A stretch of DNA of 64,000 bases from Pseudoips prasinana. Its lineage: Eukaryota; Arthropoda; Insecta; Lepidoptera; Nolidae. The stretch spans positions 34,614,501 to 34,678,500 of the forward strand of contig OX621246.1 in assembly GCA_951640165.1 (NCBI GenBank), read 5' to 3'. Below, piece after piece: positions 20,640 through 30,641 of the stretch. The position numbers and the translations under genes were made by a program. Below the pieces are notes generated by a model. It saw nothing but the letters and a program-made list of their open reading frames with translations. It made no database searches and was not told where the DNA came from. Within the stretch, counting starts at the first letter, position 1. The number at the start of each line of letters is the position of its first letter.

Positions 20640-20884
20640 GAATAAATAAAAAAGGTTTTAATTCACGTAGATTTTAAAAAAGCGCTTGTAAATAGTCAGA
20701 ACATGTTTGTAGTAATATAGTTACGTATACATAATTATTTCTAGTTACATAGATATTTAGGTAACATTTAAAAATATTTTTTATAATACCATTGATATTT
20801 AGGTAGCTTGTATTAAATTATTGTCAACGAGATTATGTTTAAGTTTAATTATCGAAATTTGTAGATTTAGCTATATTTTTACTA
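20640..20884 (-). mobile_element. rep-X (LINE 3' end)
   Basis: On the minus strand it ends CTTTTTTAAAATCTACGTGA then ATTAAAACCTTTTTTATT. The interior TACTACAAACATGTTCTGAC and CTAAATATC are shared with 29755, 41670, 57896 and 59215. Confidence 0.6.
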
Positions 20885-21330
20885 CATAGTTTAGAGAGAG
20901 AGTTACGTTTCGTATATTAAGAGTGGTAGGGAATGGCAATAATTCACTCAAAGAGCAGCCCGACTATCCGACCTCAACATAACAGAAGACATTCCCTAAT
21001 AATAACATTAATAATACTATACTATACTATTGAGTTTCTGCGTTGTAGTAAGGTCGCCAGAGCTCATTGAGGTGGGGGGGTGGGAGGGTCAGCTCTCGTT
21101 TGCTGACTCTTAAAGGTTGGCAACGTACCCGTGACTCCTCCGGTGTTGCGAGAGTCCATGGGCGGCGGTGATCACTTACCATCAGGTGACCCGCTTGCTT
21201 GTTTGACGCCCTCTGATATAAAAAAAAACTCAGGGACAAAAGAGAGAAGTGCGAGCACACCTTTTCTTTCTCCCTTTCTCTCATAGCTAGTTACTTTTCG
21301 TATATCTAAATAATACTTTAATCATGTGGT
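20885..21330 (+). repeat. rep-Y copy split by rep-Z
   Basis: GAGAGAGTTACGTTTCGTAT at 20895, interrupted, then AGAGAGAAGTGCGAGCACAC and TCTCATAGCTAGTTAC. The order matches the intact copy at 50838-51097. Confidence 0.65.
20935..21234 (+). mobile_element. rep-Z copy
   Basis: CACTCAAAGAGCAGCCCGAC, ACATTCCCTAATAATAACAT, GTTTCTGCGTTGTAGTAAGG, GGTGTTGCGAGAGTCCATGG, GTGATCACTTACCATCAGGT and CTGATATAAAAAAAAA. The A-tail on this strand marks it as a retro-inserted 3' end. Confidence 0.7.
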
Positions 21331-21339
21331 CTAAGGCAG

Positions 21340-21490
21340 TCTTTGAAGTAATACTTCTTCGCACGCTTTACTTGAGGAATAAACTGGTGAATGCGTGAGG
21401 AGCGTTACGCACATTTTCTTCCTCTCTTTCTCTCATAGCCAGTTACGTTTGAAGTCTTACTTCAGTCGTATCGTCTACAGCACACTCGTT
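21340..21490 (+). repeat. rep-Y, second partial copy
   Basis: GCGTGAGGAGCGTTACGCAC, CTCTCATAGCCAGTTACG, TTACTTCAGTCG and CACACTCGTTTT match the 3' half of 50838-51097. Confidence 0.6.
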
Positions 21491-21502
21491 TTTTTTATTT
21501 TT

Positions 21503-21760
21503 GACAGGCCTGATGGCGCGGTTCGCAAATGCTTACTTTAAAGGCTGGAGGTCGTAGGTTCGATTCCCACACAGAACAGATATTTGTGTGCATGAACAAT
21601 GAACATGTCTGTTTGTCCTGAGTCTGAGTGTAATAATTTATATAAAAAAAGGAAAAGTAATATATCAGATGTCTCGTTTCCAAGTAAAGTAAGCCCTGCT
21701 TAGTTTGGGATCAGATGGCCGTGTGTGAATAATGTCCCAGTATATTTATTTAATACCAAT
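21503..21760 (+). mobile_element. SINE-C copy
   Basis: tRNA-like head GGCCTGATGGCGCGGTTCGC, B box GTAGGTTCGATTCCC, AACAGATATTTGTGTGCATG, GTCCTGAGTCTGAGTG, TTAGTTTGGGATCAGATGGC, and ATT-rich tail. Confidence 0.85.
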
Positions 21761-22194
21761 ATTGCATTCCACTGGGTAATGCTTTCACTTTGGTTCCATA
21801 TACATAAATGTTGTCTAAAGCGGTTGTAATAAAAATTTGAAGGTGGATATATACGTTTTTAAAACAGTTATTACCGAATGAAAATTTAGCATTTAATTAC
21901 GAACACTAGCTATGATCACATACCGCGAGCCCGTTAGTGGTCCTAGGAATCGATCCAGTCCAGGTCAGACAAAACTATAATTAAAGTTCATTGGAATTCT
22001 GCCCGAGATGGCTGCCATCGCGTAGGATCCGATAGTAGTTTAGTTATCCTCTTCGTAGAACTGAAATTACACGACAATACGTCTATTATATTATTAGGAG
22101 AAGTGGTAATTATAACTGCGTTGTTATAAACCTATATACGAACAGGTTTATAACACATCACATAGCGACGTGGACTATTAAATAGAAAGGAAGA
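21761..22194. other. Unassigned stretch
   Basis: No supported gene or repeat. Confidence 0.4.
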
Positions 22195-22265
22195 AAAGAA
22201 TACATTTATTCAGTAAACTGACAAAGATAATAATAATAAAAAAATAAACGAAAAAGACATCCTTT

Positions 22266-22538
22266 GTGGGTATAACAATACCGTATAATGAAAACATATC
22301 TAACGCAGAAAAAGAAAAAAATTCAAAATACCTTGATCTAAGTTTTGAATATGCGCAAATTTGGAGAACCGAAAGACATGCGATCATACCTATTGTTATA
22401 TCCACAAATGGAGTTATTCCTAAATCCCTGAAAATCAACCTTGCAAGTTTAGGGCTTGATATCTGCCTGGAGAGTTACATGCAGAAGGCGGTTTTGCTGG
22501 TGAATGCCAGGATTGTGCGGAAATTGGTCTCCATGTAG
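22266..22538 (+). pseudogene. LINE ORF C-terminal remnant (tentative)
   Basis: An open frame of 90 codons reads KYLDLSFEYAQIWRTERHAI, then PIVISTNGVIPKSL and ALQ-like QKAVLLVNARIVRKLVSM. The pattern (KY.DL..E...MW, then (V/I)(V/I)I...G.IP..L, then LQKA.LL...RIVRK.L) is familiar from the end of ORF2 in a group of non-LTR elements. This is recognition from memory, with no alignment. The upstream RT is absent. It could instead be an orphan ORF. Confidence 0.5.
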
Positions 22539-22772
22539 CCCATATATTTTATAAATTGTATTCATATTAAAATACCCTTATATAATATATTGTAAATAAT
22601 AGTGATAATAAACATGTGATAATATATATAAAGATACACAAACAGAAGTCCTTAATTGTTGTCTGTGCGAGTCCGAATTGGTCCCATATCAGCACTAGCT
22701 GCAACATTAACTGTTGCAGCGGTGGTTTTATGATGACGAAATAAGATGCCACATTTGTAGGATTCAAAATTA

Positions 22773-22897
22773 TACACACGGCTACATATCAAGCTATACA
22801 TTTCCAATATAAGCAGACCTCTCATTGTATGGAAATCCTTTACAACGCGAGATCAACTTATATTGGAAATGTATAGCTTGATATGTAGCCGTGTGTA
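22773..22897. mobile_element. MITE-P2 copy 1
   Basis: Near-palindromic 125 bp: CACACGGCTACATATCAAGC then TATACATTTCCAATATAAG, inverted at the other end. TA stands outside the CACACGG/CCGTGTG ends. Same length as the copies at 25127 and 28064. Confidence 0.85.
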
Positions 22898-23005
22898 CCT
22901 GTTATTGCAAGATGCTGAACACAGCTTTTACAGTTGTATCCAGACAACTATTTCCGTCTCTAACCTTTTTGGCTTTTGTGAGACTTTTTTCCAAGCGACT
23001 ATACG

Positions 23006-23170
23006 TCATCAGCCCGATATCGTCCACTGCTGGATATAGGCCTCCTCCAAAGGTTTCTATAACGGTACCATTTGGACGGGTTCGCCGTAGTCACCAGAGC
23101 TTGGCATTTAGGTGCACACATATATCGCTGCTGTCCGACTACTTGGTATATCCCTATTATCCGGAATATA
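23006..23170 (-). mobile_element. Mini-RTE, second subfamily
   Basis: On the minus strand: GGATATACCAAGTAGTCGG, GGTGACTACGGCGAACCCG, GAAACCTTTGGAGGAGGCC, TATCCAGCAGTGGACGATAT and CGGGCTGATGACG. Same plan as the RTE minis (leader then 3' end) but from another RTE lineage. Partner copy at 31020. Confidence 0.7.
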
Positions 23171-23171
23171 T

Positions 23172-23408
23172 ATATCTAGGGAAAATATCTAGGGACAATG
23201 TTACACAGATTATCCTAGCCCCAAACTAAGCAAAGCTTATACTATGGGTAGATAGATATAGATAAATACTTATATACATAGAAAACATCCATGACTCAGA
23301 AACAAATATTCGTGCTCATCACACAAATATTTGCACTTACCGGGATTCGAACCCAGGACCACCAGCTACGTAGGCAGGAGCACTACCAACTAGGCTACGG
23401 TGGCCATC
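23172..23408 (-). mobile_element. SINE-A copy
   Basis: Complete minus-strand copy, lacking about 20 bp of the GTACC/CGTCGCC body region. A box GTAGCCTAGTTGGTAGTG, B box GGGTTCGAATCCC. Its tail TCTAGGGA repeats just outside (23178-23200). Confidence 0.85.
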
Positions 23409-23484
23409 ATATATAAGCACTTTTTAAAATTTATGCAAATAAAACCTTTTTTTATTTATTTCTAAACTAGCCACCTGCGCAGGA

Positions 23485-23790
23485 CATATTACAGCGCACA
23501 AGTGTGTGCGAAAACACAGGGGTACTTTCTGTTCCATGACTCTCATGATCCGATGGCACGACTAGGGACACGACCGAAAAGGGGTCAGGTACAGGACCGA
23601 CTGGTTTACGTGCTCTCCGAGAAACGGGGGGTGTAAATACCGCCAACTTCCAGACTCTGGGCTGATACTCAGAAAATTTTCTGTACAGAAAAATCCCAAA
23701 ATCACTTTTTGGCCTGACCTGGTTTGAACCCGGACTTAGTTATCTGCGGTTGAAAATGCTCCCGCTAGACCAACGAGGCAGTCTAATATG
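23485..23790 (-). mobile_element. SINE-D copy
   Basis: Minus strand: ACTGCCTCGTTGGTCTAGCG (A-box region), GTCCGGGTTCAAACCAGG (B box), then CCAAAAAGTGATTTTGGGAT, AGTCTGGAAGTTGGCGG, GTGTTTTCGCACACACTTG. A separate tRNA-derived family; decayed relative at 27360. Confidence 0.65.
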
Positions 23791-23934
23791 GAGTACAACG
23801 AACTGGTAGGGCAGTGTCCGTGCGCTGGCGACACTTATGTGTGCCACGCGCCTCCACCGCACCGTATTCATTTGTCAAACTGTCAACAATTTTGTGTATG
23901 CGACGCGATTAATACGCGATAGCGGGAATTATTA

Positions 23935-24590
23935 TAATATCTTATCCTTGCATGTTAATATTTTTTTGTTTACTTGTGCCTGGCTTATTATTGGTTTACT
24001 TGTATCTGTTATATTTTAATTTACTTACGTCTGGCATGTTTTTAAATTTACTTGTGTCTGACATATTTTTAGTTTATTAGTGTTTGGGATATTTTTGGTT
24101 TACTTTATCTGTTATATTTTAGTTTACTTACGTCTGGCATGTTATTAATTTCCTTGTGTGTGACATATTTTTAGTTTCCTTGTGTCCGGCATACTATTGT
24201 TTTACTCGTATCTGACCAAATTTTGGTTAACTAGCGTTTGAGATATTATTGGTTTACTTGAATCTGTCATATTTTTGGTCTCCTTGTATCCGGCATATTT
24301 TGATTTACTTGTGTCTAACATATTTTAGTATTATGCCGCCTATCAAATTTTATAGTACTTGCGTGGCCATCATTTTAGTTAGCTTGCACCTGTCATATTT
24401 ATACTTTAAGCTTACTTGCGTCTATCATGTGTTCAGTCAACGTGCGTTTGTCATACGTCTGGTATAATAATTATAATTTGAGTTTAGTTCCATCTTTCAT
24501 AGCTTTAAACTGTAAAAAGAACTGAACTGTAACAAATGCCTTGCATCTGAAATACTTTTTATTTACTTGCACTGGTCATATTTTTTATTT
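23935..24590. repeat. Degenerate 28-32 bp minisatellite
   Basis: About 20 imperfect tandem units of the type TTTACTTGTGTCTG followed by (G/A)CATATTTTTAG, varying in spacing and drifting toward the right end. Short open frames inside are by-products of the repeat. Confidence 0.85.
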
Positions 24591-24591
24591 C

Positions 24592-24870
24592 ACGGTCCGG
24601 TTGGCGTGGTTAGTAGATACTTGCTTTTCACGTCGCAGGTCGTGGTCCGAATCTCACCCAGGACAGATATTTCTGTGCATGAACATGTCTGTTTGTCCTG
24701 AGTCTGGCTGTAATTATCTATGTAAGTATGCATTTACAAAAGAAAAGTAGTATATGTTTCCTCCTCTGCCACGCGATTAATGGAATGCTAAGAATTAGGT
24801 CTTCTATCAGTTATCTGGTTTCCAAAGTACAAGTTCTACCGCGTGTGAATTATGTCCCAGGATATTATTA
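24592..24870 (+). mobile_element. SINE-C copy
   Basis: Head GGTCCGGTTGGCGTGGTTAG, B box GTCGTGGTCCGAATCTCACC, GACAGATATTTCTGTGCATG, body and ATTATTATT tail. Parts of the GGGATCAGATGG region are lost. Confidence 0.75.
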
Positions 24871-24872
24871 TT

Positions 24873-24935
24873 ATTCTTGGGAGAGGCCCTTGTCCAGTAG
24901 TGGACGTCATTTGGCTGGCATGACATGCATAATAC
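24873..24935 (+). mobile_element. RTE 3'-end fragment
   Basis: GGGAGAGGCCCTTGTCCAGT, AGTGGACGTCATTTGGCTGG. Only the final approximately 60 bp of an RTE or mini-RTE, placed directly after the SINE tail. Confidence 0.6.
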
Positions 24936-25126
24936 TACCTAATTTTTGGATACTAAACATGCGATTACAAATTTTGTCTCGGTTTGACTTGTAAATGTGT
25001 CTCAGCTTTACCTAGTCTGAGTTGCTATACTTCCGTATTTCAATTCCATGTCGTTATTATTTTGAACTCAATAGCTCTATAAAGTTTCCTTTGAGGTAAG
25101 CACCGTAACCGACATTTGGCCATGTG

Positions 25127-25251
25127 TACACACGGCAACACATCAAGCTACACATTTCCAGTATAAGCTGATCTCGCGTTGTATAGGATTTACATACAAA
25201 GCGAGACCAGCTTATATTGGAAATTAAAAGCTTGATATGTGGCCGTACGTA
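25127..25251. mobile_element. MITE-P2 copy 2
   Basis: 125 bp, ends CACACGGCAACACATCAAGC and its inverted partner ending GGCCGTACG. TA flanks both sides. Confidence 0.82.
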
Positions 25252-25593
25252 CTATTATAAACAAATACATATAAGAGGAAATAGTTCAAACGCAGGAAAT
25301 GTTTATTTGCAGATTTTAGGTCCAGTCGTTGTAGCACACGAGTGAAAACTACAATAAGACGTCAACACTGACACAGTTACGAGTACAATATTATGTGGAG
25401 TGAAATGTTACGATCAAAGTAAATATCTCTAACACGAGTAATATGTCAGCTATAATTCTTGAATACGACAACACAAGACGAGACATAGTAAATCTGCTTG
25501 GACTTATATTATGCAAGAGTAGCAAATCTATCTACACAAATAAATAAAATTGAAGTGTCTGTTTGTAATATTGAAATAACCAATTTTTACTAA
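25252..25593. other. Unassigned stretch
   Basis: AT-rich, nothing recognised. Confidence 0.4.
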
Positions 25594-25839
25594 TCTATAT
25601 ACGGTAAATACTCCAAAATAACATTTTTTACAATTTTTGTCTGTCTGTCTGTCTGTTTGTTCCGGCTAATCTCTGAAATGGCTGGACCGATTTTGACGAG
25701 ACTTTTATTGGCAGGTAGCTGATGTAATAAGGAGTAACTAAGGCTACTTTTATTTTAGAATAGTCTTTTATTTTTGAAACAACAAAAATAAAACAAAATA
25801 AACTAATTAACACGCGGACGAAGTCACGGGCACAGCTAG
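25594..25839 (+). mobile_element. Helitron-like non-autonomous element
   Basis: Starts TCTATATACGG after an A. Carries TTTTGTCTGTCTGTCTGTC and GGCTGGACCGATTTTGACG, and ends GAAGTCACGGGCACAGCTAG before a T. A sister group to the CGCGGG-ended elements. Confidence 0.78.
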
Positions 25840-25938
25840 TAAAATATAAATATCTTGGGACAACTAACACACTGCCATCTGATCCCAAACTAGGCAAAGA
25901 CTGTACAATGACTACTAATAAACATACTTACTTATATA

Positions 25939-27226
25939 TTAGGTCTTTACCTATGAAATTGCCGTTCTGCAGTACTGGCCATTTCAAATCAAAATAATTT
26001 TTGTTTGGCTAAGAATTCTAATTTCAAATTAATTTTATTTTAAAAACATGGATTCTTTTTTCCAAAAGTAGTCATTTCTTTATTGATTAGTGTTACATTT
26101 TCATCGCATTTCAATCTTTTTCGTCATCATGGATACGTTAAAAATTCGAGTAATTATGGAATATGAGTACCGTCGTGGCAGCAACGCGGCACAAGCGGCA
26201 CGCAACATCAACGACGTTTACGGAGCTAACACTACAAACCAACGCACCACCTGTTATTGGTTTGCTCGCTTCCGTTCTGGAAATTTCGACCTGAAAAATG
26301 AACCTCGCGGTCGTCCGAAGACTTTGGTCGACAATGACGAATTAAAGGCGGTTGTGGAAGCTGATGATACACAATCTACGGCTGAATTAGCAGCAGCTTT
26401 CGACGTTAGCGTCAAAACAATATTGGTCCATTTGCGTCAAATTGGCAAGGTAAAAAAGCTTGACAAATGGGTGCCCCACGAACTCAATGATCGCCAGCGC
26501 GAAGTACGCGTCGAGACGTGCCTTGCACTGCTCAACAGACACACAAATGAAGGAATTTTGAACCGCATTGTTACCTGCGATGAAAAATGGATTCTGTTTG
26601 ATAACCGCAAGCGCTCAGCAAGTTGGTTGGATCCTGGTTCAGCACCTAAACAATGCCCTAAACGAAAACTTACCCCTAGAAAAGTGATGGTCACTGTTTG
26701 GTGGTCTAGCGCCGGTGTGATTCATCACAGCTTCTTACCAAACGGGGTGAGCATTACTGCAGATGTGTACTGTGAAGAACTGAGCACAATGATGGAGAAG
26801 CTGGCGCATCTCCAACCAGCATTGGTCAATCGCTCGTCTCCGCTGCTCCTGCACGACAACGCGCGACCTCATACTGCACAGCAGACGGTCTCCAAGTTGC
26901 AAGAACTGGGGTTGGAAGCTCTCCGTCATCCGCCCTACTCACCAGACCTTGCGCCTACAGACTACTACTTTTTCCAGAATTTGGATAACTTCTTGGCGGG
27001 AAAAAAATTCAATACCCGAGAGGCAGTACAAAATGCCTTTGAAGAATTTGTTGCCTCCCGTCCAGCTGATTTCTTTAAGAAGGGTATCAATAAACTGCCA
27101 CTGCGATGGCAAAGATGCATTGATTGCATGGGTGATTACTTCGATTAATACAAATAAAAAAATTCATGAAAAAAATTCGTTTAAATTTTTTCATACAAAA
27201 CGGCAATTTCATAGGTAAAGACCTAT
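25939..27226 (+). mobile_element. Complete mariner element
   Basis: 1288 bp, with TIRs TTAGGTCTTTACCTATGAAA / ATTGCCGTT at the left and the inverted copy at the right (27200-27226). Only the outermost base differs in the shared part. TA lies at 25937-25938 and 27227-27228, the target-site duplication of mariners. Holds one intact transposase gene. Confidence 0.95.
26129..27148 (+). CDS. mariner transposase
   Basis: 339 residues, without frameshift or stop. It catalyses cut-and-paste movement of the surrounding element into TA sites, acting in the nucleus on the element's own TIRs. The N-terminal half holds two helix-turn-helix DNA-binding regions (about residues 1-110), followed by the mariner linker motif WVPHEL at 114-119. 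The catalytic triad is complete: Asp151 (TCDEKW), Asp243 (HDNARPH) and Asp278 (YSPDLAPTDY), with 34 residues between the last two, the mariner D,D34D spacing. I chose the ATG at 26129 (MDTLKIR) because it gives the usual family length; an in-frame ATG at 26090 would add 13 residues. All parts needed for activity appear present. The subfamily is probably lepidopteran (cecropia-like), which is inference. Confidence 0.95.
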   Translation: MDTLKIRVIMEYEYRRGSNAAQAARNINDVYGANTTNQRTTCYWFARFRSGNFDLKNEPRGRPKTLVDNDELKAVVEADDTQSTAELAAAFDVSVKTILVHLRQIGKVKKLDKWVPHELNDRQREVRVETCLALLNRHTNEGILNRIVTCDEKWILFDNRKRSASWLDPGSAPKQCPKRKLTPRKVMVTVWWSSAGVIHHSFLPNGVSITADVYCEELSTMMEKLAHLQPALVNRSSPLLLHDNARPHTAQQTVSKLQELGLEALRHPPYSPDLAPTDYYFFQNLDNFLAGKKFNTREAVQNAFEEFVASRPADFFKKGINKLPLRWQRCIDCMGDYFD

Positions 27227-27359
27227 TATTTCTAAATCTATAAGTAAATAGATACATTACACACAAACACCGAACAAATAATCGTGCTCATCACACAAAG
27301 ATTTGATCAAACCCACCCATTATTTGATGTAATCAATATGAAAATGATTTATCTGCATT

Positions 27360-27540
27360 TCGGCTACAGTGGCCAATCTCAATAGAGGCTAACCAACTGG
27401 CTCTAAACACGCAAAATCTGATAGGACGGTTAACCGACACGATCAGGAAGAGATTAGGCGCGGGTCCGGGATTGGACTCCAGGATTTCATTATCTGCAGT
27501 TAAAATGCTACTGCTAGACTAACGTAGGATGCAGTCGTAA
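27360..27540 (-). mobile_element. SINE-D fragment
   Basis: Minus strand: ACTGCATCCTACGTTAGTCT, TAACTGCAGATAATGAAATC, GGAGTCCAATCCCGGACCC. A decayed tRNA-like head with a degenerate B box, related to 23485-23790. Confidence 0.5.
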
Positions 27541-27570
27541 ATAGTCATTTAAGAAATTAATTTAATTTAT

Positions 27571-27838
27571 TGACGGCCCAGTTGGCGTGGTTGCTAAATG
27601 CTTGCTTTCACGCCGCAGGTCGTGAGTTCGATTCCCACCCAGGACATATTATTATGTATATTTGTGTGCATGAACATATCTTTTTGTCCTGTGTCTGGGT
27701 GTAAATATCTATACAAGTATGTATTTACAAAAGAAAACTCGTATATGTATTATATCAGTTATCTGATTTCTATAGTACAAGGTCTGCTTAATTTGGGATC
27801 AGATGGCCGTATGTGAATAATGTCCCTGGATATTATTG
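27571..27838 (+). mobile_element. SINE-C copy
   Basis: Head GACGGCCCAGTTGGCGTGGT, B box GTCGTGAGTTCGATTCCC, TTTGTGTGCATGAACATATC, GTCTGGGTGTAAATATC, TTAATTTGGGATCAGATGGC, ATT tail. The most complete SINE-C in the window. Confidence 0.87.
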
Positions 27839-28063
27839 TTTTAATATTTCCAGTTTTGCCAATGTCTTGCTTATTTCTTTCTTTTTTTTTCATGTCCTCT
27901 TCAACCTCTGAATTGCACCAAACGTCTCTAATCATAATTATAGGTACAATTTACCTGATACTATCGCTCAGTCTATAAAGTGCACCACTCTGTGTATCAA
28001 TATTTAATCATTACTCTTTTATACATTAATATGTGAATGAATGGTGGGTGGATTAACCGAAGG

Positions 28064-28188
28064 TACACACGGCTACATATCAAGCTATACATTACCAATA
28101 TAAGCTGACCTCACACTGCATGGAAATCCTATAAAACCCGAGATCAACTTATACTGGAACTGTATAGCTTGATATGTAGACGTGTGTA
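28064..28188. mobile_element. MITE-P2 copy 3
   Basis: 125 bp, ends CACACGGCTACATATCAAGC and inverted partner ending AGACGTGTG, TA on both sides. Confidence 0.84.
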
Positions 28189-28270
28189 CAACGTGGTAGG
28201 CAGGATTTTAAAAGTTTGTTCGGTTAAGCTTTCGGCTTTTAGTTCAATGTAAAGTGGACATACTGACAGG

Positions 28271-28398
28271 GTGGGCTAAAAAGCATAATACTATAGTGGT
28301 TATATATTAAAATTATTTTGATTTTAATATATAACCACTATATTGCATGTGGGCTAAAAAGCATAATAATTTAGTGGTTATATATTAAAATTATATTG
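28271..28398. repeat. Direct and inverted repeat cluster
   Basis: The unit GTGGGCTAAAAAGCATAATA plus TAGTGGTTATATATTAAAAT occurs twice in direct orientation (28271 and 28349). An inverted copy of its second half (28321-28342) lies between them, so the first unit forms a 22-bp-arm hairpin. Confidence 0.75.
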
Positions 28399-28597
28399 AT
28401 GTAAAACTTCTGTAGTAAGTTGGTGAATGGGTGTCGAGAGCGTTACGAAATTTGTGATCGAGCGATGCGAACGGAAGTTGATTGGGAGATAGATATGTTA
28501 GGAGAGAGAGTTAGGTTTCATATATAATTGAAGGGGTAAGAGGGTACGGTGAGGCACACATTTTCTTTCCCTCTCTCATAGCCTGTTACGTTTGAAG
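28399..28597 (+). repeat. rep-Y copy
   Basis: GTTACGAAATTTGTGATCGA, GCGAACGGAAGTTGATTGGG, GAGAGAGAGTTAGGTTTCAT, GCACACATTTTCTTTCCC and CTCTCATAGCCTGTTACG follow the order of rep-Y at 50838. Confidence 0.65.
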
Positions 28598-28657
28598 TTT
28601 TACTTCTGTCGTTCGGTGTAAATGATATATCATTTACACCGAACGACAGAAGTAAAA
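28598..28657. repeat. Perfect 60-bp palindrome, no spacer
   Basis: 30-bp arms starting TTTTACTTCTGTCGTTCGGT are exact reverse complements meeting at ATATAT. The left arm continues the rep-Y sequence, so the palindrome is an inverted duplication of its end. Confidence 0.9.
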
Positions 28658-28667
28658 ATATAAGTTG

Positions 28668-28739
28668 AATAATATTGATGATACATAAAATAATTATTTT
28701 ATGTATAAAATAATTATTTTATGTATCATCAATATTATT
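28668..28739. repeat. 72-bp AT-rich palindrome
   Basis: 29-bp arms AATAATATTGATGATACATA... invert perfectly around a 14-bp self-complementary centre. It begins 10 bp after the previous palindrome. Confidence 0.85.
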
Positions 28740-29034
28740 CGGCGCGCACGCCAAATAATGCCTTTATTGGCTTTAAACTAATCGCTGGTCTCAAAGAAAG
28801 TTATTTACACAATTTATAAACTCAAGTAAGGATGAACAAATAATCTTCACTGTAACTGTATATGTGATTACAATTTGAAACATAGCTTATAAGTATTAAG
28901 CGAATTCCAACTTCAATTCTAATTACAAAACATACAATATACTTTATAAATCCCTATATGAATGTTAAGTATTACTACCATTTTCTCCCAATTTTATTTT
29001 TGGCATAGTTGTGAATGACCTTGATGCTAGGCAA
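28740..29034. other. Unassigned stretch
   Basis: AT-rich, nothing recognised. Confidence 0.4.
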
Positions 29035-29150
29035 GAACTCCGTACTTCGTAAGTCACGCTAAGCTGTCGGTCCCGGTTGTAGTTGAATCACTCTGTAGGA
29101 ACCCTGCTTGAACAACTCTGACACTAGAGTCACCACTGCCCACACGAAAA
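29035..29150 (+). mobile_element. 5S-SINE, 3' half
   Basis: AAGCTGTCGGTCCCGGTTGT, CTTGAACAACTCTGACACT, GTCACCACTGCCCACACGA. The head is missing and the middle is altered. Confidence 0.6.
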
Positions 29151-29754
29151 AGTAATTTATAGCAAAGAGACATCATACATAAGTTATTCATAACCCATTT
29201 GTTTCCAAACATTTGCAAAGCAAAATCCAATCAACTAGTACGCTCTCAGTAACGAACATACGAATTGTAGAGCTGTAACAGGATTTGTTGGCCCTATGTT
29301 ATCTGATCCGTATGTTTGGGAGTCTGCTGCAAATTGCAACTAATATTTCAGGCAACATTCCAATTTCCTGGAACAAAAGCTAACAATATCTCTTGAATTA
29401 GTGTATATTATCTTAGGCGTTATTATAGGAAGGTACAAGACTTAGACAAAACCTACATAGTACGATTACTTTGAACTCTCACACTACCTACATATATTAT
29501 GATAATGTCGACGTTAAGAGATATAAGGAGCGCTATCTCTTAGGAAATAAAAAATATGGTGGCATTTGTGTCATTTCCGTACTACCATAATACATGGCAC
29601 GGTATTTACAAATAAATTAGTAAGTATGTATTTAAATTATAAGTATATATTACTATTACGATAGCGTCATTGTAATATGTGATTTTTAATTAATTAATTA
29701 AATGCTTTGCATACAATATTTTGCGTTGAATGCGTTGATGCGTTGGATTTATAG
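29151..29754. other. Unassigned stretch
   Basis: AT-rich with TTAATTAATTAAT near 29690. No supported gene. Confidence 0.4.
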
Positions 29755-30150
29755 TAAGTAAAAGAAAATAAATAAGAGATTTAGTTCATGAAGACTTTAA
29801 AAAAGCACTTGTAAGTAGTTATTTTTTTTATTAGTTATTAGAACTTCATACTTTTAAATAATCCGAACATGTCGTAACATACTTGACTAAAGGTACAGAC
29901 GCCAGCACGTCAAGCTACCCCATTCTGTCAAATTTCGCCAATTGAAAGTGAACCTTATGCGTATGTGATAAAGTTGAAAATCTATAAAAGAAATTTGACA
30001 GATTGGGTTAGCTGGATGTGCTGGCGTCTGCACATAATTATTTTATGTGTAGATATTTAGACATACCAAACCATTTAGAAATGACATTTATTTTATAATA
30101 GTAGTGATTTAGTTACTTATTGGCTTATCTAATTTATTGTCTTAAGTGAG
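29755..30150 (-). mobile_element. rep-X (LINE 3' end) split by MITE-P1
   Basis: Minus-strand family end AACTACTTACAAGTGCTTTT at 29795-29815. The right part resumes after the MITE with GTAGATATTTAG. Divergent copy. Confidence 0.55.
29894..30032. mobile_element. MITE-P1 copy 2
   Basis: 139 bp, ends CAGACGCCAGCACGTCAAGC and inverted GGATGTGCTGGCGTCTG. TA on the left, a mutated CA on the right. Confidence 0.8.
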
Positions 30151-30641
30151 CTCGGTATGCTGTTTAATGAAAAGTATGACTTATTACTTACCTATTTAAG
30201 CTAGATGTAAGGTAAAACTAAATCTCAATATATAAAATTCGAATAACTAACGCAATAAATAACATAATAAACGATCTGAAACGGAAATAACCTCAACAAT
30301 TTACCAAATTCGTCTCCGCTAACCGCCATCTTGTTATGTTAAATTGCGCGGGAAAGAATGACGTTGTAATTGTGTGTTTTGGACATTTTTTTGCCAAAGT
30401 AACTTAGTCCATTATTCACGTGTATTAAATCGTGGAAGGAACACGGGAAATAATAATCCATCATTATGTTTCATGATTTGTAGCCCGGTTCCCATGGCGG
30501 TGGCATTTTGTCGAAATGTAGACGAAAATTGCCGTGATTGATACTTGTTTACATTGATATACCTATTACGTCATAAGTCATTTATTTCTTAGCAATTTAC
30601 ACATGATGTTGAAAAATTCGTTATACAGTTAGATGCTAAAA
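30151..30641. other. Apparently unique stretch
   Basis: No gene found. It contains AACCGCCATCTTG (30317-30329), the complement of a YY1-type AAGATGGCGGTT sequence that is frequent near metazoan start sites. No ORF follows, so it is unsupported as a promoter. Confidence 0.3.

Larger units (their letters stand above)
25850..27325 (-). mobile_element. SINE-C copy split by mariner
   Basis: 25850-25938 (GCCATCTGATCCCAAACTAG and GCAAAG) and 27227-27325 (ACACCGAACAAATAATCGTG, CTCATCACACAAAGATTTG) are two halves of one minus-strand SINE-C-type repeat. The mariner accounts for everything between. Confidence 0.75.

Noticed and set aside
23837..24750. Short membrane-like frames
   Set aside because: They are translations of the T-rich minisatellite.
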